A model generated the notes under the pieces. It was given only the letters and a program-made list of their open reading frames with translations. It searched no databases and was not told where the DNA came from. This document shows positions 34,260-46,519 of a DNA stretch of 64,000 nucleotides, piece by piece. Both the position numbers and the translations under genes were made by a program. Source of the stretch: Typhlomys cinereus. Taxonomy: Eukaryota; Chordata; Mammalia; Rodentia; Platacanthomyidae. The number at the start of each line of letters is the position of its first letter. Position 1 is the first letter of the stretch. The stretch spans positions 1,237,241 through 1,301,240 of the forward strand of contig JALPQD010000518.1 in assembly GCA_023101885.1 (NCBI GenBank), read 5' to 3'.

Positions 34260-34933
34260 GACTCTAGTTTAACAGCTTTTTATCTCTGGCCAGGGGGTAA
34301 CATACAATGCCCGCCAGGATGGAGTGAAGGGCATTGCAGGAGCAGTAAAACTGCAAAAGAAAATCAACAAACCATAATCCAGAACTTCAGAGACTCTATA
34401 TCAACCACCTAGAACTAGGCCAGACTAATCTCTCCCCATCCTGAAGCTCAGGGAAATTTGTGGAAGAGGGGGCAGTAAGATTGTAAGAGCACAAGGATAG
34501 GAGGAGCAATGATATGCAAGATACTCCACACAAGTTAGTGCCGAAGCAATCATAATTGGACTTTGCATGCCCTGCGCAATGTCCAACACACTATTGACCC
34601 CACAAAGTCTAGCATTTGCTAAAGGCACCAAGATCCTTGGAGGCAAGGGATTGACAGCCACAGCAGTGTTCCTATGCTTAAGGGGAACAAAGGAAAGGGT
34701 TCAGGGAATTGCCACTGGGTCCTTGTATGTCATCGGAGAGGAGGGCCCAGAGTAGAGTCTGGCATGCACATTAAAGGATTCTCCGGGGATGGGAGGGGGA
34801 GGCACTGGGGGATGAGGAGGGAGAGGTGAGAGGAGGGGGAGCAGGGGGGTGGGGGGGAGGAGTGACGGAGGGAACAGATGTACCTATTAAGTTTGTATGA
34901 GCTAAAATAATAAAAAAAAAGTTAAAAAAACAT
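34260..34933 (+). mobile_element. Young L1 3' UTR, second part (host of nested L1)
   Basis: It continues from 31523 after the insertion. It includes the G-rich tract 34783-34875, the CCTATTAAGTTTGTATGAG terminus and an A-rich tail. Confidence 0.92.
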
Positions 34934-35767
34934 TGCTGGACTAGGCCACTCCCCAGTCCCAGGTGAAGCGGGCAGCCATCTCCATCAGCACCTCTGCACT
35001 CTCCACCCACCTGCCCAGGATGCTCGAGGTCACCATGCTTATCAGGTAAATGTCACCAGCCCCCAGGTTACCCGTTCGTCCCAGCCCCTCCCACTGGTCA
35101 GCCTGAGCAGCACCCAGGCTCTCCTGGGCTTGGGTGGGCCACTAGACCATGACCCAGGTCTCAGGTGAAGTTCACCTCCACCCCCATGAGCCCCTCTGCC
35201 CTTTCCACCCACCCAGGATACTTGCAGTCCAGGGAGGACACACTGCTCTCCAGGATTCAACAGAGTCCAAAGAAAATCCAAGGAAAGCTCTATAGGACAA
35301 AAGCCATATATCTGAAGTCCTCTAAAATCATCCTATCACATAAGAGAGATTCAATCACATACAGCCCAAAGATAAGTAAACCCCTTTTTACCATCCTCCT
35401 CCTTTCACTTATCAATCACTGTAGTTTATCTTTTCCATGTAGCCACCCCAAAACATATACAACTCCAGGGACTGTACCACTCACCCTCACATATCACCAA
35501 GGTATTATATCGTAAAAGAGCACTACCATACTAATATTCACTCGTCTACTAAACCTGTCTTAATTGATGTACTAACAGACATATCTAGGAAATAACAAAA
35601 ACAACAGACAAGCATACCCAACTCCAAGGCAAAAACTAGTAATAACTGCTCGAGAGTAGTGAAGCCAACTAATAAAGTTCATCGAAAACATGTAGAAACT
35701 GAAAGAAGGTCTTAAGAGATAAAGTAACAATCAAACTACATATCCACTAGAAACAAAACCCAAGGAA
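34934..35767 (+). promoter_or_regulatory. L1 5' UTR, alternative monomer type
   Basis: Two related GC-rich units lie at about 34942-35135 and 35136-35260. GGCCACT starts each, AGGTGAAG lies at 34961 and 35163, and CCTCTGC at 34991 and about 35193, a period near 202 bp. An A-rich tether of about 500 bp follows. These units share no evident sequence with the monomers at 2502 and 60074, yet the tether end near ORF1 (GGTCTTAAGAGATAAAG at 35707) is homologous to the young copies. Promoter function is inferred from family organisation. Confidence 0.72.
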
Positions 35768-36759
35768 ATGAATCTCCACCAAAACAATTACCCCATAATG
35801 ATAGATTCCAACCAGAACAAATTCACAGAAAATACCAAGAAAGCCAGGCCCAAGATAAAAACTTTCAAAGAATGATCATTACTATGATCAATACTATGAA
35901 AGAGGAAATCCAGGAGGAGTTAAATAACTGCATCAAGCACATTGAACAGGAACACAACAAACACTTGGAGGAGTTGAAAAAAAAAAGTTCAAGAAACAAA
36001 AATAGGCATAAAGCAGTTAAAACAGTCTCAAGCAAAGTTTAAAATTGAACTAAAAGGCAAGTTATCTTCAACCCATAACTCAACAGAGAGTCTTCTCAGC
36101 AGAACTAACAAAGCAGAAAATATAATTTCAGATCTTGAAGACAAAGTGGAAGTATTAACCAGCTCAATGGAAGAGGTTGTTAAGCCAAAAAGATACTTGA
36201 AAGGAATATTCAAGAGTGATGGGACACCCTGAAGAAGCCTAACATGCACATTCATGGAATACCAGAGCAAGAATCCCAAAACACCATACCTGAGGAAATT
36301 TTTCAAATTACCATCAAAGAAAACTTTCCTCATCTAAAGAATGAGAGGCCCATCTAAATACAAGAGACATTCCACACCCCAAACAGATATGATCAAATAG
36401 AAACTTGCCATGGCAAATAATAGTCAAAACACTCCACAAACAAGACAAAGAAAAGGTGCTGAGAGCTTCAAGGGAAAAATACAAGTCAATTTTAAAGGTA
36501 AACCTATTAAAATAACAAATGACTTCTCAATGGAAACAGTAAAAGAAGAAGAGCTTGCAGAGACACGCTTCAAGTATTGAATGAGCAAAAATGTCAACCC
36601 AGGCTGACCATGACCGAGGGAGAAAGAAAAGTTTCCGACCACAAAGACAACTTGCAGGCTTACATGTCTATCAAGCCAGGCCTTCAAAACATGCTAGAAA
36701 TGATACTCAAGCTTGAAGAAAAAAGCAAGCGTATCCAGGAGGACAGAAGGGAAGTATAA
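35768..36759 (+). pseudogene. L1 ORF1, decayed
   Basis: It is homologous to ORF1 at 60234: coiled-coil region about 35830-36200, RRM-equivalent 36240-36420, C-terminal domain to the TAA at 36757-36759. Several single-base indels (for example an expanded A run near 35980 and a lost base near 36185) break the frame. Confidence 0.8.
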
Positions 36760-36814
36760 TACCACCAAAACCTAAAAGCCAAATAATACTTACAAAAGCC
36801 ACTAAATATAAAAA

Positions 36815-39800
36815 ATGTCTAGAATTAAAAATAATTTCTCCAGTATAACATTAAATGTCAATGGAATTAACTCACAAATCAAGAGACACAGATTACAAAC
36901 TTGGATTAAAAATCACAACCCATCCATCTGCTGCCTTCAGGAAATTCATCTCACCACAAAAGATAGGCACATCCTAAAAATAAGAGGCTGGTCAAAAATT
37001 CTGCAAGCTAATGGAACTAGGAAACAGGCTTTCCTAGGATAGGATAGCCATTATCCTATCAGACAAAGGGTACTTCAAACCAAAAAAATCATAAGAGACA
37101 CAGATGGATACTACATTTTAGTCACAGGTAAAATTCACCAGGAAGACTTCACAATACTGAATATATATGCACCCAATACGGGCCCCTCCACATTCATTAA
37201 GAAAATCCTACAGTGTCTAAAGCAAGAAATCAACCCCCGAGCGATAATTCTTGGGGATTTCAACACTACCCTCTCAACATGGGATAGATGAACAGTTCAA
37301 AAACTTAACAGACACACAATGGAACTTAATCAAACTCTAGCTGAAATGGACCTTATAAATCTCTATTGAACTTTTCATCCATGCACCAAAGAATACACTT
37401 TTCTCAGCAGCACATGGAACTTTCTCCAAAATAGACCACATATTGGGCCACAAAACGAATCTCCATATGTACAGGAAAATTGAAATTCTAGCCTGTACCC
37501 TATCAGACCACCATGGTCTAAAGCTTGACATCTGCAACACAACAAACAACAGAAAATACACTAACTCCTGGAAACTAAACACTATGATGGTGAATGAGAA
37601 GTGGATTCAGGAAGAAATTACAAAAGAAGTGCAAGATTTCCTGGAAGCGAATGATAATGAAAATACAACTTATCAAAATCTTTGGGACACATTGAAAGCT
37701 GTCCTAAGAGGTAAGTTCATATCTCATAATGCCTACATCAAAAAAATAGAAACATCACAAATAAATAACTTAACAATGCAGCTTAAAGCTTTAGAGACAC
37801 AAGAGCAATTCAAGCCCAAAAGAGGTAGAAAAGAGGAGATTAGCAAAATAAGGGGAGAAATATCTGAAATTGAGATAAGGAAATATGATACAAAATATCA
37901 ACCAGTCAAAAAGCTGGTTCTTTGAAAAAAATCAATAAGATTGATACATCCCTAACTAAGTTAATCAAAAGCAAGAGAGAGAAAACACAAATTAATAAAA
38001 TTAGAAATGAAATTGGAATTATAACTACAGATATCTAAGAAATTCAGAGAATTATAATGTCATATTTCAAAAACGTATACTCTGTGAAGTTTGACAACAC
38101 AAAAGAGATGGATGAATTCCTAAGTAAACACAACTTACCTAAATTGAATAAGGAAGTTTTGTAATCATTAAATAGTCCTACAACATATGAGGAAATTGAT
38201 AAAGTAATCTCGAATCTTCCCACCAAAAATGTCCTCGGCCAGATGGATTGAGCACAGAGTTCTACCAGACATTTAAGGAGCTAATAACACCAATACTCCT
38301 TAAACTGTTCCATCAAATTGCAAAGGAAGGAACTTTCACTACCGAATTCTTTCTATGAAGCTAATATCATCTTAATACCAAAACCTAATACAGATACACT
38401 TAAAAAAGAAAACTATAGGCCAATCTCTTTGATGTACACAGACACAAAGATTCTCAACAAAGTTTTAGCAAATTGGATTCAAAAACGTATCAAAAAGATC
38501 ATTCACAGTGATCAAGTAGGCTTTATCTGAGGCACACAAGGTTGGTCAAACATACACAAATCAATAAATGTAATTCACCATATAAACCAAACCAAAATTC
38601 AAGACCACGTAATACTCTTGATAGATGCAGAAAAATATTTTGACAAGATCCAACAGCCCTTTATGATCAAAACCCTAGAGAAGGTTGGAATGGAAGGAAC
38701 CTTTATCTACATAATAAAAGTGGTATACAACAAGCCTACAGCAAGGATGATACTCAATGGGGAAAAACTTGAAGCATTCCTGCTTCGATCAGGAACTAGA
38801 CAAGGCTGTCCATTCTCACCACTTCTATTCAATATTGTAGTTGAAGTCTTAGCTGGAGCCATAAGACAAGAATGGGAGATAAAAGGGATTCAAATTAGCA
38901 AGGAAGAAGTCAAGTTATCTCTATTTGCACATGACATGATCATATACCTGAGTGATCCCAAAAACTCCACCAGGATGCTCCTGGAAGTAATACAGAAGTT
39001 CAGCAGAGTGGGAGGATACAAAACAAATGTGCAAAAATCAGTGGCCTTCATATATATGCCCAGAATGAAAGAAGTGAAAAAGCCCTGAGAGAAACAATCC
39101 CATTTATTATAGCCCCTAAAAAATGAAATACCTTGGTATAAACCTAACCAAAGAAGTAAGAGTCCTATACAATGAAAACTTTAAAACCCTACAGAGAGAA
39201 ATTACAGAAAACACCAGAATGTGGAAACCGCTCCCATGTTCCTGGTTTGTCAGAACCAGTATCATAAAAATGACCATCCTATCAAAGGCAATATACAGAT
39301 TCAATGCTATACCAATCAAAATCCCTAAACAATTCTTTCAAGAAGTTGACCAAACAATATCAAAATTGATATGAAAGCACAAAAGACCCAGGATAGCAAA
39401 AACAATCCTGAGTAACAAAAACACTGCTGGAGATATCACCATACCAAACCTTCGTCTCTACTACAAATCCATAGTTATAAAAATAGCTGGTACTGGCTCC
39501 AAAATAAACACACACATCAATGGATAAGGGTTGAAGACCCAGATATAAGCCCACATAACTACAGCCATTTGATCTTTGACAAAGGGGCCAAAAAAAATCC
39601 AATGGAAAAAGAACAGCGTCTTTAACAAATGGTGCTGGCAAAACTGGATGTCCACATGTAGAAGATTAAAACTTGACCCACACTTGTCACCATGTACAAA
39701 AATTAATTCCAAATGGATGAAAGACCTCAATAATAAAGCCAGAGACTACAAAAACCTTAGTTGAAAAGATAGGGAATGCCCTTAAGCTGATTGAACTAAG

Positions 39801-40646
39801 CCAACAGTTCCTAAAAGGAAATCCAATAGCACAGCCACTGCAACCAACACTCAACAGATGGGATCTTATGTAATTAAAGAGCTTCTGTTCAGATAAAGAT
39901 ATTGTAACTGGAGCACAAAAGCAACCCACAGAATAGGAAAAATCTTCACTATCCATATATCTCATGGAGCTCTTTTATCCAGAGTCCACAAAAAACAGAA
40001 AACTAATTACCAAGGAATCAAATGGTCCAATTAGAAATGGGCCTTCGAACTTAAAAGAAACTTTACCAGGGATGAAGTTGAAATTCTAACAAATATGTTA
40101 AAAAATGCTCCACATCCTTTTCCATCAGGGAAATGCAAATCCATACTTCCCTGAGATGTCATCTCACCCTGGTCAGAATGGCAAATCCACAATACAAACA
40201 ACACCAAATGCTGGAGAGGATGTGGTGAGAAGGGAATTCTCTTACATTGCTGGTGGGAATGCAGGCTCATACAACCACTCTGGTGAGCCATCTGGTGATT
40301 CTTAAAAAAGTTAAAGATTGAAATGCCATAAGACCCTGCTATTCCACTTTTGGGAATAATCCCTCATACAGCAAAAATTCACCCCAATAGCACAAGCACA
40401 ACCATGTTCATAGCAGCAATGTTTACAATTGCAAAGTCTCGGAATCAACCCAAATGCCCAACACTTAATAAGTGGATAAGGAAAATGTGGTACATTTATA
40501 CAATGGTATATTACTCAGCCCTCAAAAATGATTAATTAATGAAATTTGCCAGGAAATGGATAGAATTAGAAAAAATTATATTGAGTGAAGTATCCCAGAC
40601 ACAGAAAATTAAGTTCCATATGTACTCCCTTATAAGTGGATCCTAG
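36815..40646 (+). pseudogene. L1 ORF2, decayed
   Basis: This covers the complete ORF2 span, from an ATG at 36815 to a TAG at 40644-40646. Open pieces include the endonuclease start (36815-37042), the linker region (37443-37925) and the RT (38618-39088). The RT active-site block reads FAHD where other copies have FADD (near 38926-38937), so even the catalytic motif is hit. Numerous stops and indels are present. The C-terminal Cys/His region is near 40215-40270. Confidence 0.87.
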
Positions 40647-41655
40647 TACCAAACCCACTTATAGACACACTCAAAGATAAATCTCTGTAATACCTTCAGT
40701 AATTGCAAAGATTATAAACAGAAGGGAAGGGGAAGGAGGACCCTGCCAGAAACAAGGAGAGTGGGAATCATGCTACAGCAGAGAAAATAGGCAACTACCA
40801 AGGACTGCAAGTTCAGCTCACAGACTTTCCTTCCTGGTCACATGCAACTGATGGGGTTTGATCTCACCAGACAGGGAGAGCACAAATAGAAGGTAACCAT
40901 CCTGCAAGTGGGAGACTGACCCCCCTCACTGCAGTCTTTTATTCTTATTCCATCTATCCTTGAATCTACTCTTATAAGACTCTATTTTAACAGCCTTTTA
41001 TCTTTGGCGAGGAGATGTCATCCAATACTCATCAGGATGGCACCAAGGGCAGTGCAGGAACAGTAAAACTGGAAAAAAAGAAAAAAAGGAAAAAAAAAAA
41101 CATAATTCAGAACATCAGAGACCCTACAGGAACCAGGCCAGCCTAATCTCTCCCTATCCTAAAGCTCAGGGAAATTTATGGAAGAGGGGGGAGTAATATT
41201 GTAAGAGTCTAAAGATGGGGAGTAACAATGATATGCAAAACACTCCACACAAGTTAGGGCTGAAGTAATAAGAAGACTTTGCACGACCTGTGCAATGACC
41301 AACATGTCATTGACCTCCCAAAGTCTAGCATGGATCACAGGCAATAGGATCCTTAGAGGCAAGGAATTAACAGCCGCAATAGTGTTCCTATACCAAAGGG
41401 GAACACAAGAAAGAGCTCTAGGCATTGCTGCTGAGTCCTTACATCTCATCAGAGAGAAGGACCCACAGGGAAGGCTCCTACTGACGTGCATAGTAAAGGG
41501 TGCTCCAGGAATGGGGGGCCCTGGGAGAAAGGGAAGGAAGGGAGAGGGGGAGAGGAAGCAGGGGGATCCACGAGGGGTACAGGGAGGAAGGGGAATGGGG
41601 TACCTATCATGTTTGTGTGAATGAAAAAAATATATACACTATAAATTTAAAAATA
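40647..41655 (+). other. L1 3' UTR, mid-age type
   Basis: Similar to 607-1680 and 51450-52495. An A-rich expansion (AAAAAAG repeats) lies at 41070-41102. Confidence 0.85.
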
Positions 41656-41662
41656 ATGTTGA

Positions 41663-42505
41663 TTTACCGTCTATCTGCCAGAACGTATACCCTCCCTGAT
41701 TGTTGAGATCAAACCATGGGACACTGATCCCCCTCACTGCTGTGTCCTACTCCTATTCCATCTACCTTTGAGTCTCTTCTTATATTAAGATCTTCATTCA
41801 AACAGTCTTTTATCTTTGGTTAGGAAGTGACTTTCAATACCAATTAGGATGGCACCAAGGATGGTATAGGAAATGCAAAACTGAAACAACAAACCATAAT
41901 TCAGAACACCAGACACCTTACATTAATAACCTAGAACCAGACCAGCCAGCTCTCTCCCCATCCTAAAGTTCAGATAACCTTGTGGAAGAGGAAGCAGTAA
42001 GATTGTAAGATCCTAAAGATGGGGAAGACCAACAATATGCAACAATATGCACGTAAGTTAGGGCTTCAGTAGCCATCATTGGACTTTCCATGACCTGCAC
42101 AATGGCTGACATTTCAACCACCCCTTAAAGTCTAGCATGGATCACAGGGGAGACGGCTCCAGGTGGTAGGATCCTTAGAAGCAAGAGATTAACAGACATA
42201 ACAGAGTTCACATACTAACAGGGAGTCCAAGAAAGGGTTCCAAGCTGTGCTGCTGAATCCTTACTCCTCACTAGGGTGTAGGACTCACAGAGAGGTTTGG
42301 AATTCACATATCATGATGCTACAGAGGGTTTGAGGGAGGAAGGGGGAGACACTGGGCAAAGGAGAGGAAGAGACGGGGGTAAAAGGAAGGGGAAGAGGAG
42401 AGGAGAGTGTAAGGGGGACTGGGGATAGGAGAAGGGAGAGAGAGGACCAGGGTACCTATTTATCTTGTGTGATTGGGATAAAAAATAAAATGTGGGAGAA
42501 AAAAT
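41663..42505 (+). mobile_element. L1 3' UTR fragment with 5' inversion (twin priming)
   Basis: Bases 41663-41715 are the reverse complement of a 3' UTR segment (the GTTTGATCTCACC to GGCAGATAGA region). From about 41716 the sequence continues in plus orientation with the very next segment (GGGACACTGATCCCCC), through the G-rich tract (42330-42455), to an A-rich tail. An inverted 5' piece adjoining the contiguous 3' piece is the hallmark of twin priming. Confidence 0.82.
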
Positions 42506-42639
42506 ATTGCTGAGTATACTAATAATTTAGGGTTTATGCATTATTTTTCATATTAAATTATTGTATTTTTGCTTTCTTTGTAATTTTACTCTGTTGGGTT
42601 TTATTAGCTATCATAAATATAATTTGAAACAACTTGTTT

Positions 42640-42772
42640 TAAAAAACAAAGTGTCTTTCTGTTGCCTATGCAGGCCTTAAACCTATGCTATCTCTGAGTT
42701 AGAGATAGATACCTGTCTCAGGTGTCAAAGTAGCTTAGGCTACAGATACAATTCACTGTGTCTGGCTTTTTA
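42640..42772 (-). mobile_element. B1-like SINE, minus strand, old
   Basis: GTGTCTTTCTGTTGCCTATG, GCAGGCCTTAAACCTATGC, CAAAGTAGCTTAGGCTACAG and CACTGTGTCTGGCTT follow reverse-complement B1 order. A small internal insertion lies near 42700. Confidence 0.6.
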
Positions 42773-42880
42773 TTTTTTTTCTGCTGATTATAAAAGCATT
42801 TACCTATCATAAATAATTAATACCTCCAAGCTGGATGTTGGCAGGTCTTGCTTATTTTTATAGTTATTTTTATATAACCA

Positions 42881-43303
42881 TGTGGCACTACCAATTCAGA
42901 GAGGCCCTAGCCCAGCTCCCGAATTCAGGACAAGCCTGGACATGTACGGACATGTCCTGGATATGTCCCAATAGAGGACCATGCAGGCAGAAGGATGAAC
43001 AACCAATGGGAAGCAGCCATCTAACCTGCCTCTTCAAAGGACACCTAGTAAACAGTGAAATGACTGGTGGCTGTCCCCCGGTGGAGGGATGGCAACACCT
43101 GATAGGACCCTGACCCTATATAAGCCCAAACACTTCCTGAATACAGCTGAATCTGTGGCAGCTCATCCACTGCTTGCTTCTCACCTGATTCCAGGTGTCT
43201 GGTTGGTGACACTGTCGCCAGCTTGACCGTTCACCTCGAGCCTTGAGGCCCACCATTTCCCCCTTCTTCCCCCCCGGCTGGCCTGACAGGGGATTCAGCA
43301 ACA
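42881..43303 (+). repeat. 5' LTR
   Basis: It runs from TGTGGCAC to GCAACA (TG...CA ends), about 423 bp, with a TATA box TATATAAG at 43117-43124. A tandem-like GGACATGT word lies at 42937-42960. The last ~45 bases recur at 45627-45662. Confidence 0.72.
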
Positions 43304-45609
43304 TCTGGTATCCAAACATGAGGCTGCCTTCAGTGTACATGAGGAACCCACTCCGGTAAAGTTCGATGAGTTTGGCCCCTTTGGTTTTGTGGTCCTGTCC
43401 TTACGGTGCCTGAAGGTGCCTCTTCCCCTTTCCCTGTTTGTCCATCATTGTGTTCTTGAGGTTAGGAACACAATTATTTGCTTGATTTGCTAATGATCAA
43501 GGAGCCCCTCTTAATGCAATCACTCATTTAGTTCCCCAAGATCAAAGAGCCCCTCTAAACGAAGGCTTTTTCTGGTGAGTTCACATGAGAAATTGGTCCC
43601 CTCAGAACTCAGAGCCCAGGCTCCATTACATTGAATGGGCCTGACTGGGAGACCCCATATACACATATGGCCCGGGGGTATTAATGAAACCTGGAAGTCC
43701 CCCACCAAGCACAAGACATTTGGGTACAATACATTACTTGTCTTGTCTGTTCCTCTTTTGGTCTCATCTCTATTCTTTAGAAAAATGGGCAACCTTCCCT
43801 CACACTGTAATGAGCCCAGATATGTGTCTTAAAATCTCTCCTAGAGACTAGAGGCTTCAAAGTTAAGACTGCTGGCCTGGAGGAATTTTGAAATGAGACT
43901 GCGGTTTTAGCACGTTGGATCTCCTCAGAGAATATGTGGAAACTGGACTATGGATGAGGATGCTTTTCCTTGCTAGATTTTTTTCATAATTAAGCTAAGT
44001 TGCTGGACTTAACTAAGTCTTGTTTGAAATAAGGTTTTCCTAAACATTTATCTGCCCTTGAAAGCTTTCAAGAGTGATTTTAAGACAGTTACAGGTAAAC
44101 TGTACAGTTGCCAGTAAAATGTTGTTCATGTGCTTGTATGTTTATATATTCTGTGTTTACATGTTGTGTGTTTTGTGTCTGTGACCACTTCAATTATTTT
44201 TCATTTCTGTTGTGTGCTGATATAAAAATTTTGGCATGCCATTTTAAAATACATGTATGCATACTTTAAATGAGAACAAATACTTTTAATAATATCTAAG
44301 GTCTTAACTAGTTATGTTTTATATTGCTCACAATTGTTTTTCTGATAAATTATAAGTTTTCTTTCATAAAAAATTATCTCACTTGGTTTTGATTTTCAGT
44401 AGGACTACAAATGAAAATGCCATTGTGTTCTTAAAGGTTTTTCCATGTGTTCCCAAAAATAACAAAGCCACTATGATATTGCTTGATCAAACTTGCTCAT
44501 TCCTCTGACTTCTTTTATAGAATTTTATCCCATTGAAATATAATTATCTTCTAAAAAGTTGAGTGGATTGTATGAGCTCCCATTCTTGGGCACAAATCTG
44601 CTTTCTAATTCCATGCTCCCATGTGTACTCCTATTAAGGTGGAACAGGAATTTCAAGCCTCCACCTTAGCCAGACCCCATTCCCTTGAAATAAAACAGGA
44701 TCAATGCTGGACCCAGCATAGTCTGTTTTCAGGAAATTCTAAGTGCATTTGGGTCAACTCAGGTTCATGTTTCCTTTTTCCTTGCAAGATTTTGGCTAAG
44801 TTACTTAAGGAGTTTCTCTGCCTAAGGGGATAGATAAAATACTAGCAGGCACACTTAAGCTGACAAACCTGAAATTCCCTTCCCCTCAGGGAAAGAAAAA
44901 AAATGCTTTAAATATGTCCTGGGGACTACTCTTCCTGGCCTATAAGAGGGGAGTCCAGGACGGCCATGTGCCTCCTGCCTGCCAATATTAATGGCACCTG
45001 GAATGTTTCAAACTATCTTTTGACATATCTTTCTGACATGTCTTTTGACATGTCTGTGTGTGTCCAGGCTTGTGCTGAATTTGGAAGCTGGGCCAGGGCC
45101 TCCCTAAATCACTAGTGTCACATTTTCGCCCTTTTATTTATTTATAAATTTTTTCAGTGGGGACCATGATAGCTGGGGTGACCCTGAGCCTCTTCAACTT
45201 AGCAGAATATAGGTGACTGTGCCTGTATTATGTTGGACACCACCCTCCTGTGGAGCCTTACCCATCATTGACTACCAGTCATGAGACTATCGCAGAGAAG
45301 GAATCATGGTCCCAAAGGGGAACTCAAGGTGGCAGAAAAAAAGCAGGTTTTCATAAGTGCAGGGGCAGTAGGAGAGGCTGTAGGCATGACAGGCATAGAA
45401 ACAATCTAGAAGAGCTGGCAAGACATAAATCAGAACCTAACAATTATAAATTATTAAGGCATAACTTCAGTGGAGGACAGTCGGGCTTCCAACAGGCCTT
45501 TGGTGGCCTGAGGAATGTCCGGAGCCTGAATGGATGCTCTGAGGACCTGCAAAGCAAGCTTTTGTTGTAAATGCTGAGGAATATCTGAGGCCTGAATGGA
45601 TGCTCTGAG
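43304..45609 (+). pseudogene. ERV internal region, no intact gene
   Basis: The leader begins after the primer site. A 65-codon open stretch at 43635-43832 includes an ATG followed by a glycine codon at 43785, near where a gag start could lie, but it ends at once. The remainder is AT-rich with stops in all frames. Near its end a 65-bp unit (GAGGAATRT...GAATGGATGCTCTGAGGAC) is tandemly repeated at about 45510-45615. Confidence 0.45.
43306..43323 (+). other. Primer binding site, tRNA-Phe-like
   Basis: TGGTATCCAAACATGAG lies two bases after the LTR end. It resembles the complement of the tRNA-Phe 3' end used by IAP-type class II elements, with about five mismatches, consistent with age. Confidence 0.5.
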
Positions 45610-45662
45610 GACATGTGTTTCCCCCTCCTCCCCCTGGCTGGCCCAGCAGGGATTCAGCAACA
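45610..45662 (+). repeat. 3' LTR remnant
   Basis: TTTCCCCCTCCTCCCCCTGG, then CTGGCCCAGCAGGGATTCAG and CAACA match the end of the 5' LTR (43253-43303). The rest of the 3' LTR is missing. Confidence 0.7.
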
Positions 45663-45668
45663 TAAGCA

Positions 45669-46519
45669 ACTGTATATAAGCAATGTAAAGGATGTTGGAA
45701 ATATATTTGCCCATAAAGTCTGCCGACAGTCCCAATTATGTGTTAAAATCAAAGAAGGAGAGAATAAAGAAGTGAAATAAGAGTAATTATGTCAATACTA
45801 CAAGAACACCATGAGATAAAACAGAACACATGGACACTGTCAGTAGCCACTATAATAAGCCTATTCTTAAAATAACTACAAACAGGCTAGCCCTTGAGGC
45901 ATGTTCACTTCACATGAAAGCTTTTTTTCTATTTATTCCAGGTTCTTATCTATGTAGGTAGTTAAAATGAATCAACATGAATCACAAGAGTAAGAATAGA
46001 TGGCTAGACTGAAATGAAGAACAGATTTGATCTTTTTCTAAGATCTTCAGAGCAGATCTCTAAGCAGCAAATCACAATTGCATCACATCTTAAGTCTAGA
46101 ATCACAATAATTCAATGATAAGCATTTGTGCTGCAGCTGTTTGTGGTCCTTAAGTGGAAGAATGGGCAGGACAGCCAGACAAGCACCTTCACTTCACATC
46201 AGGGCTCCCAGCAGTAAGTTCAAACTATGCTAACCTCCAGAATGTAAAAGTGACTTTCTTCTCAGAAGGAGATAGAAATTACACTATTTTGTGAACTCTA
46301 GAATTTACTCCTAAAGTTTCAGTACAACAGGAAACTGAAAACAAAGCCAACCTTCCCTTATAGTGGTAAATTTATGCAAGAAATGCTGTTCCTCTTCATT
46401 TCTGCTATTTTCTTCATTCATAGACATTTACCTATCTTCTAATAATCTATTCTTATATTTTCATGTCAAAAACGTTTACTGTTATCCAGTATCTTAAAAT
46501 AAAAATTCTTTAGGACTTT
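45669..46519. other. Single-copy AT-rich DNA
   Basis: No feature recognised. Confidence 0.4.

Larger units (their letters stand above)
34934..41655 (+). mobile_element. Older full-length L1 with a different promoter type
   Basis: A GC-rich 5' UTR with two ~202-bp units, a long tether, decayed ORF1, decayed ORF2 and a mid-age 3' UTR with G-rich tract (41508-41600). Length is about 6.7 kb. It lies directly after the A-rich tail of the preceding L1. ORF1 and ORF2 align throughout with the young copies but carry dozens of changes. No clear TSD was found. Confidence 0.88.
42881..45662 (+). mobile_element. Endogenous retrovirus remnant (class II-like), heavily decayed
   Basis: It has a 5' LTR, a primer binding site, about 2.3 kb of decayed internal sequence and a 3' LTR remnant. 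Flanking 6-mers TAACCA (42875-42880) and TAAGCA (45663-45668) look like a 6-bp TSD with one mismatch, a length expected for class II (ERVK-type) integration. I find no intact gag, pro, pol or env frame. Confidence 0.7.

Noticed and set aside
45250..45570. 106-codon plus-strand ORF within the retroviral remnant
   Set aside because: Its composition changes along its length, it runs into the 65-bp repeat, and it shows no recognisable retroviral motif. Treated as chance within decayed sequence.
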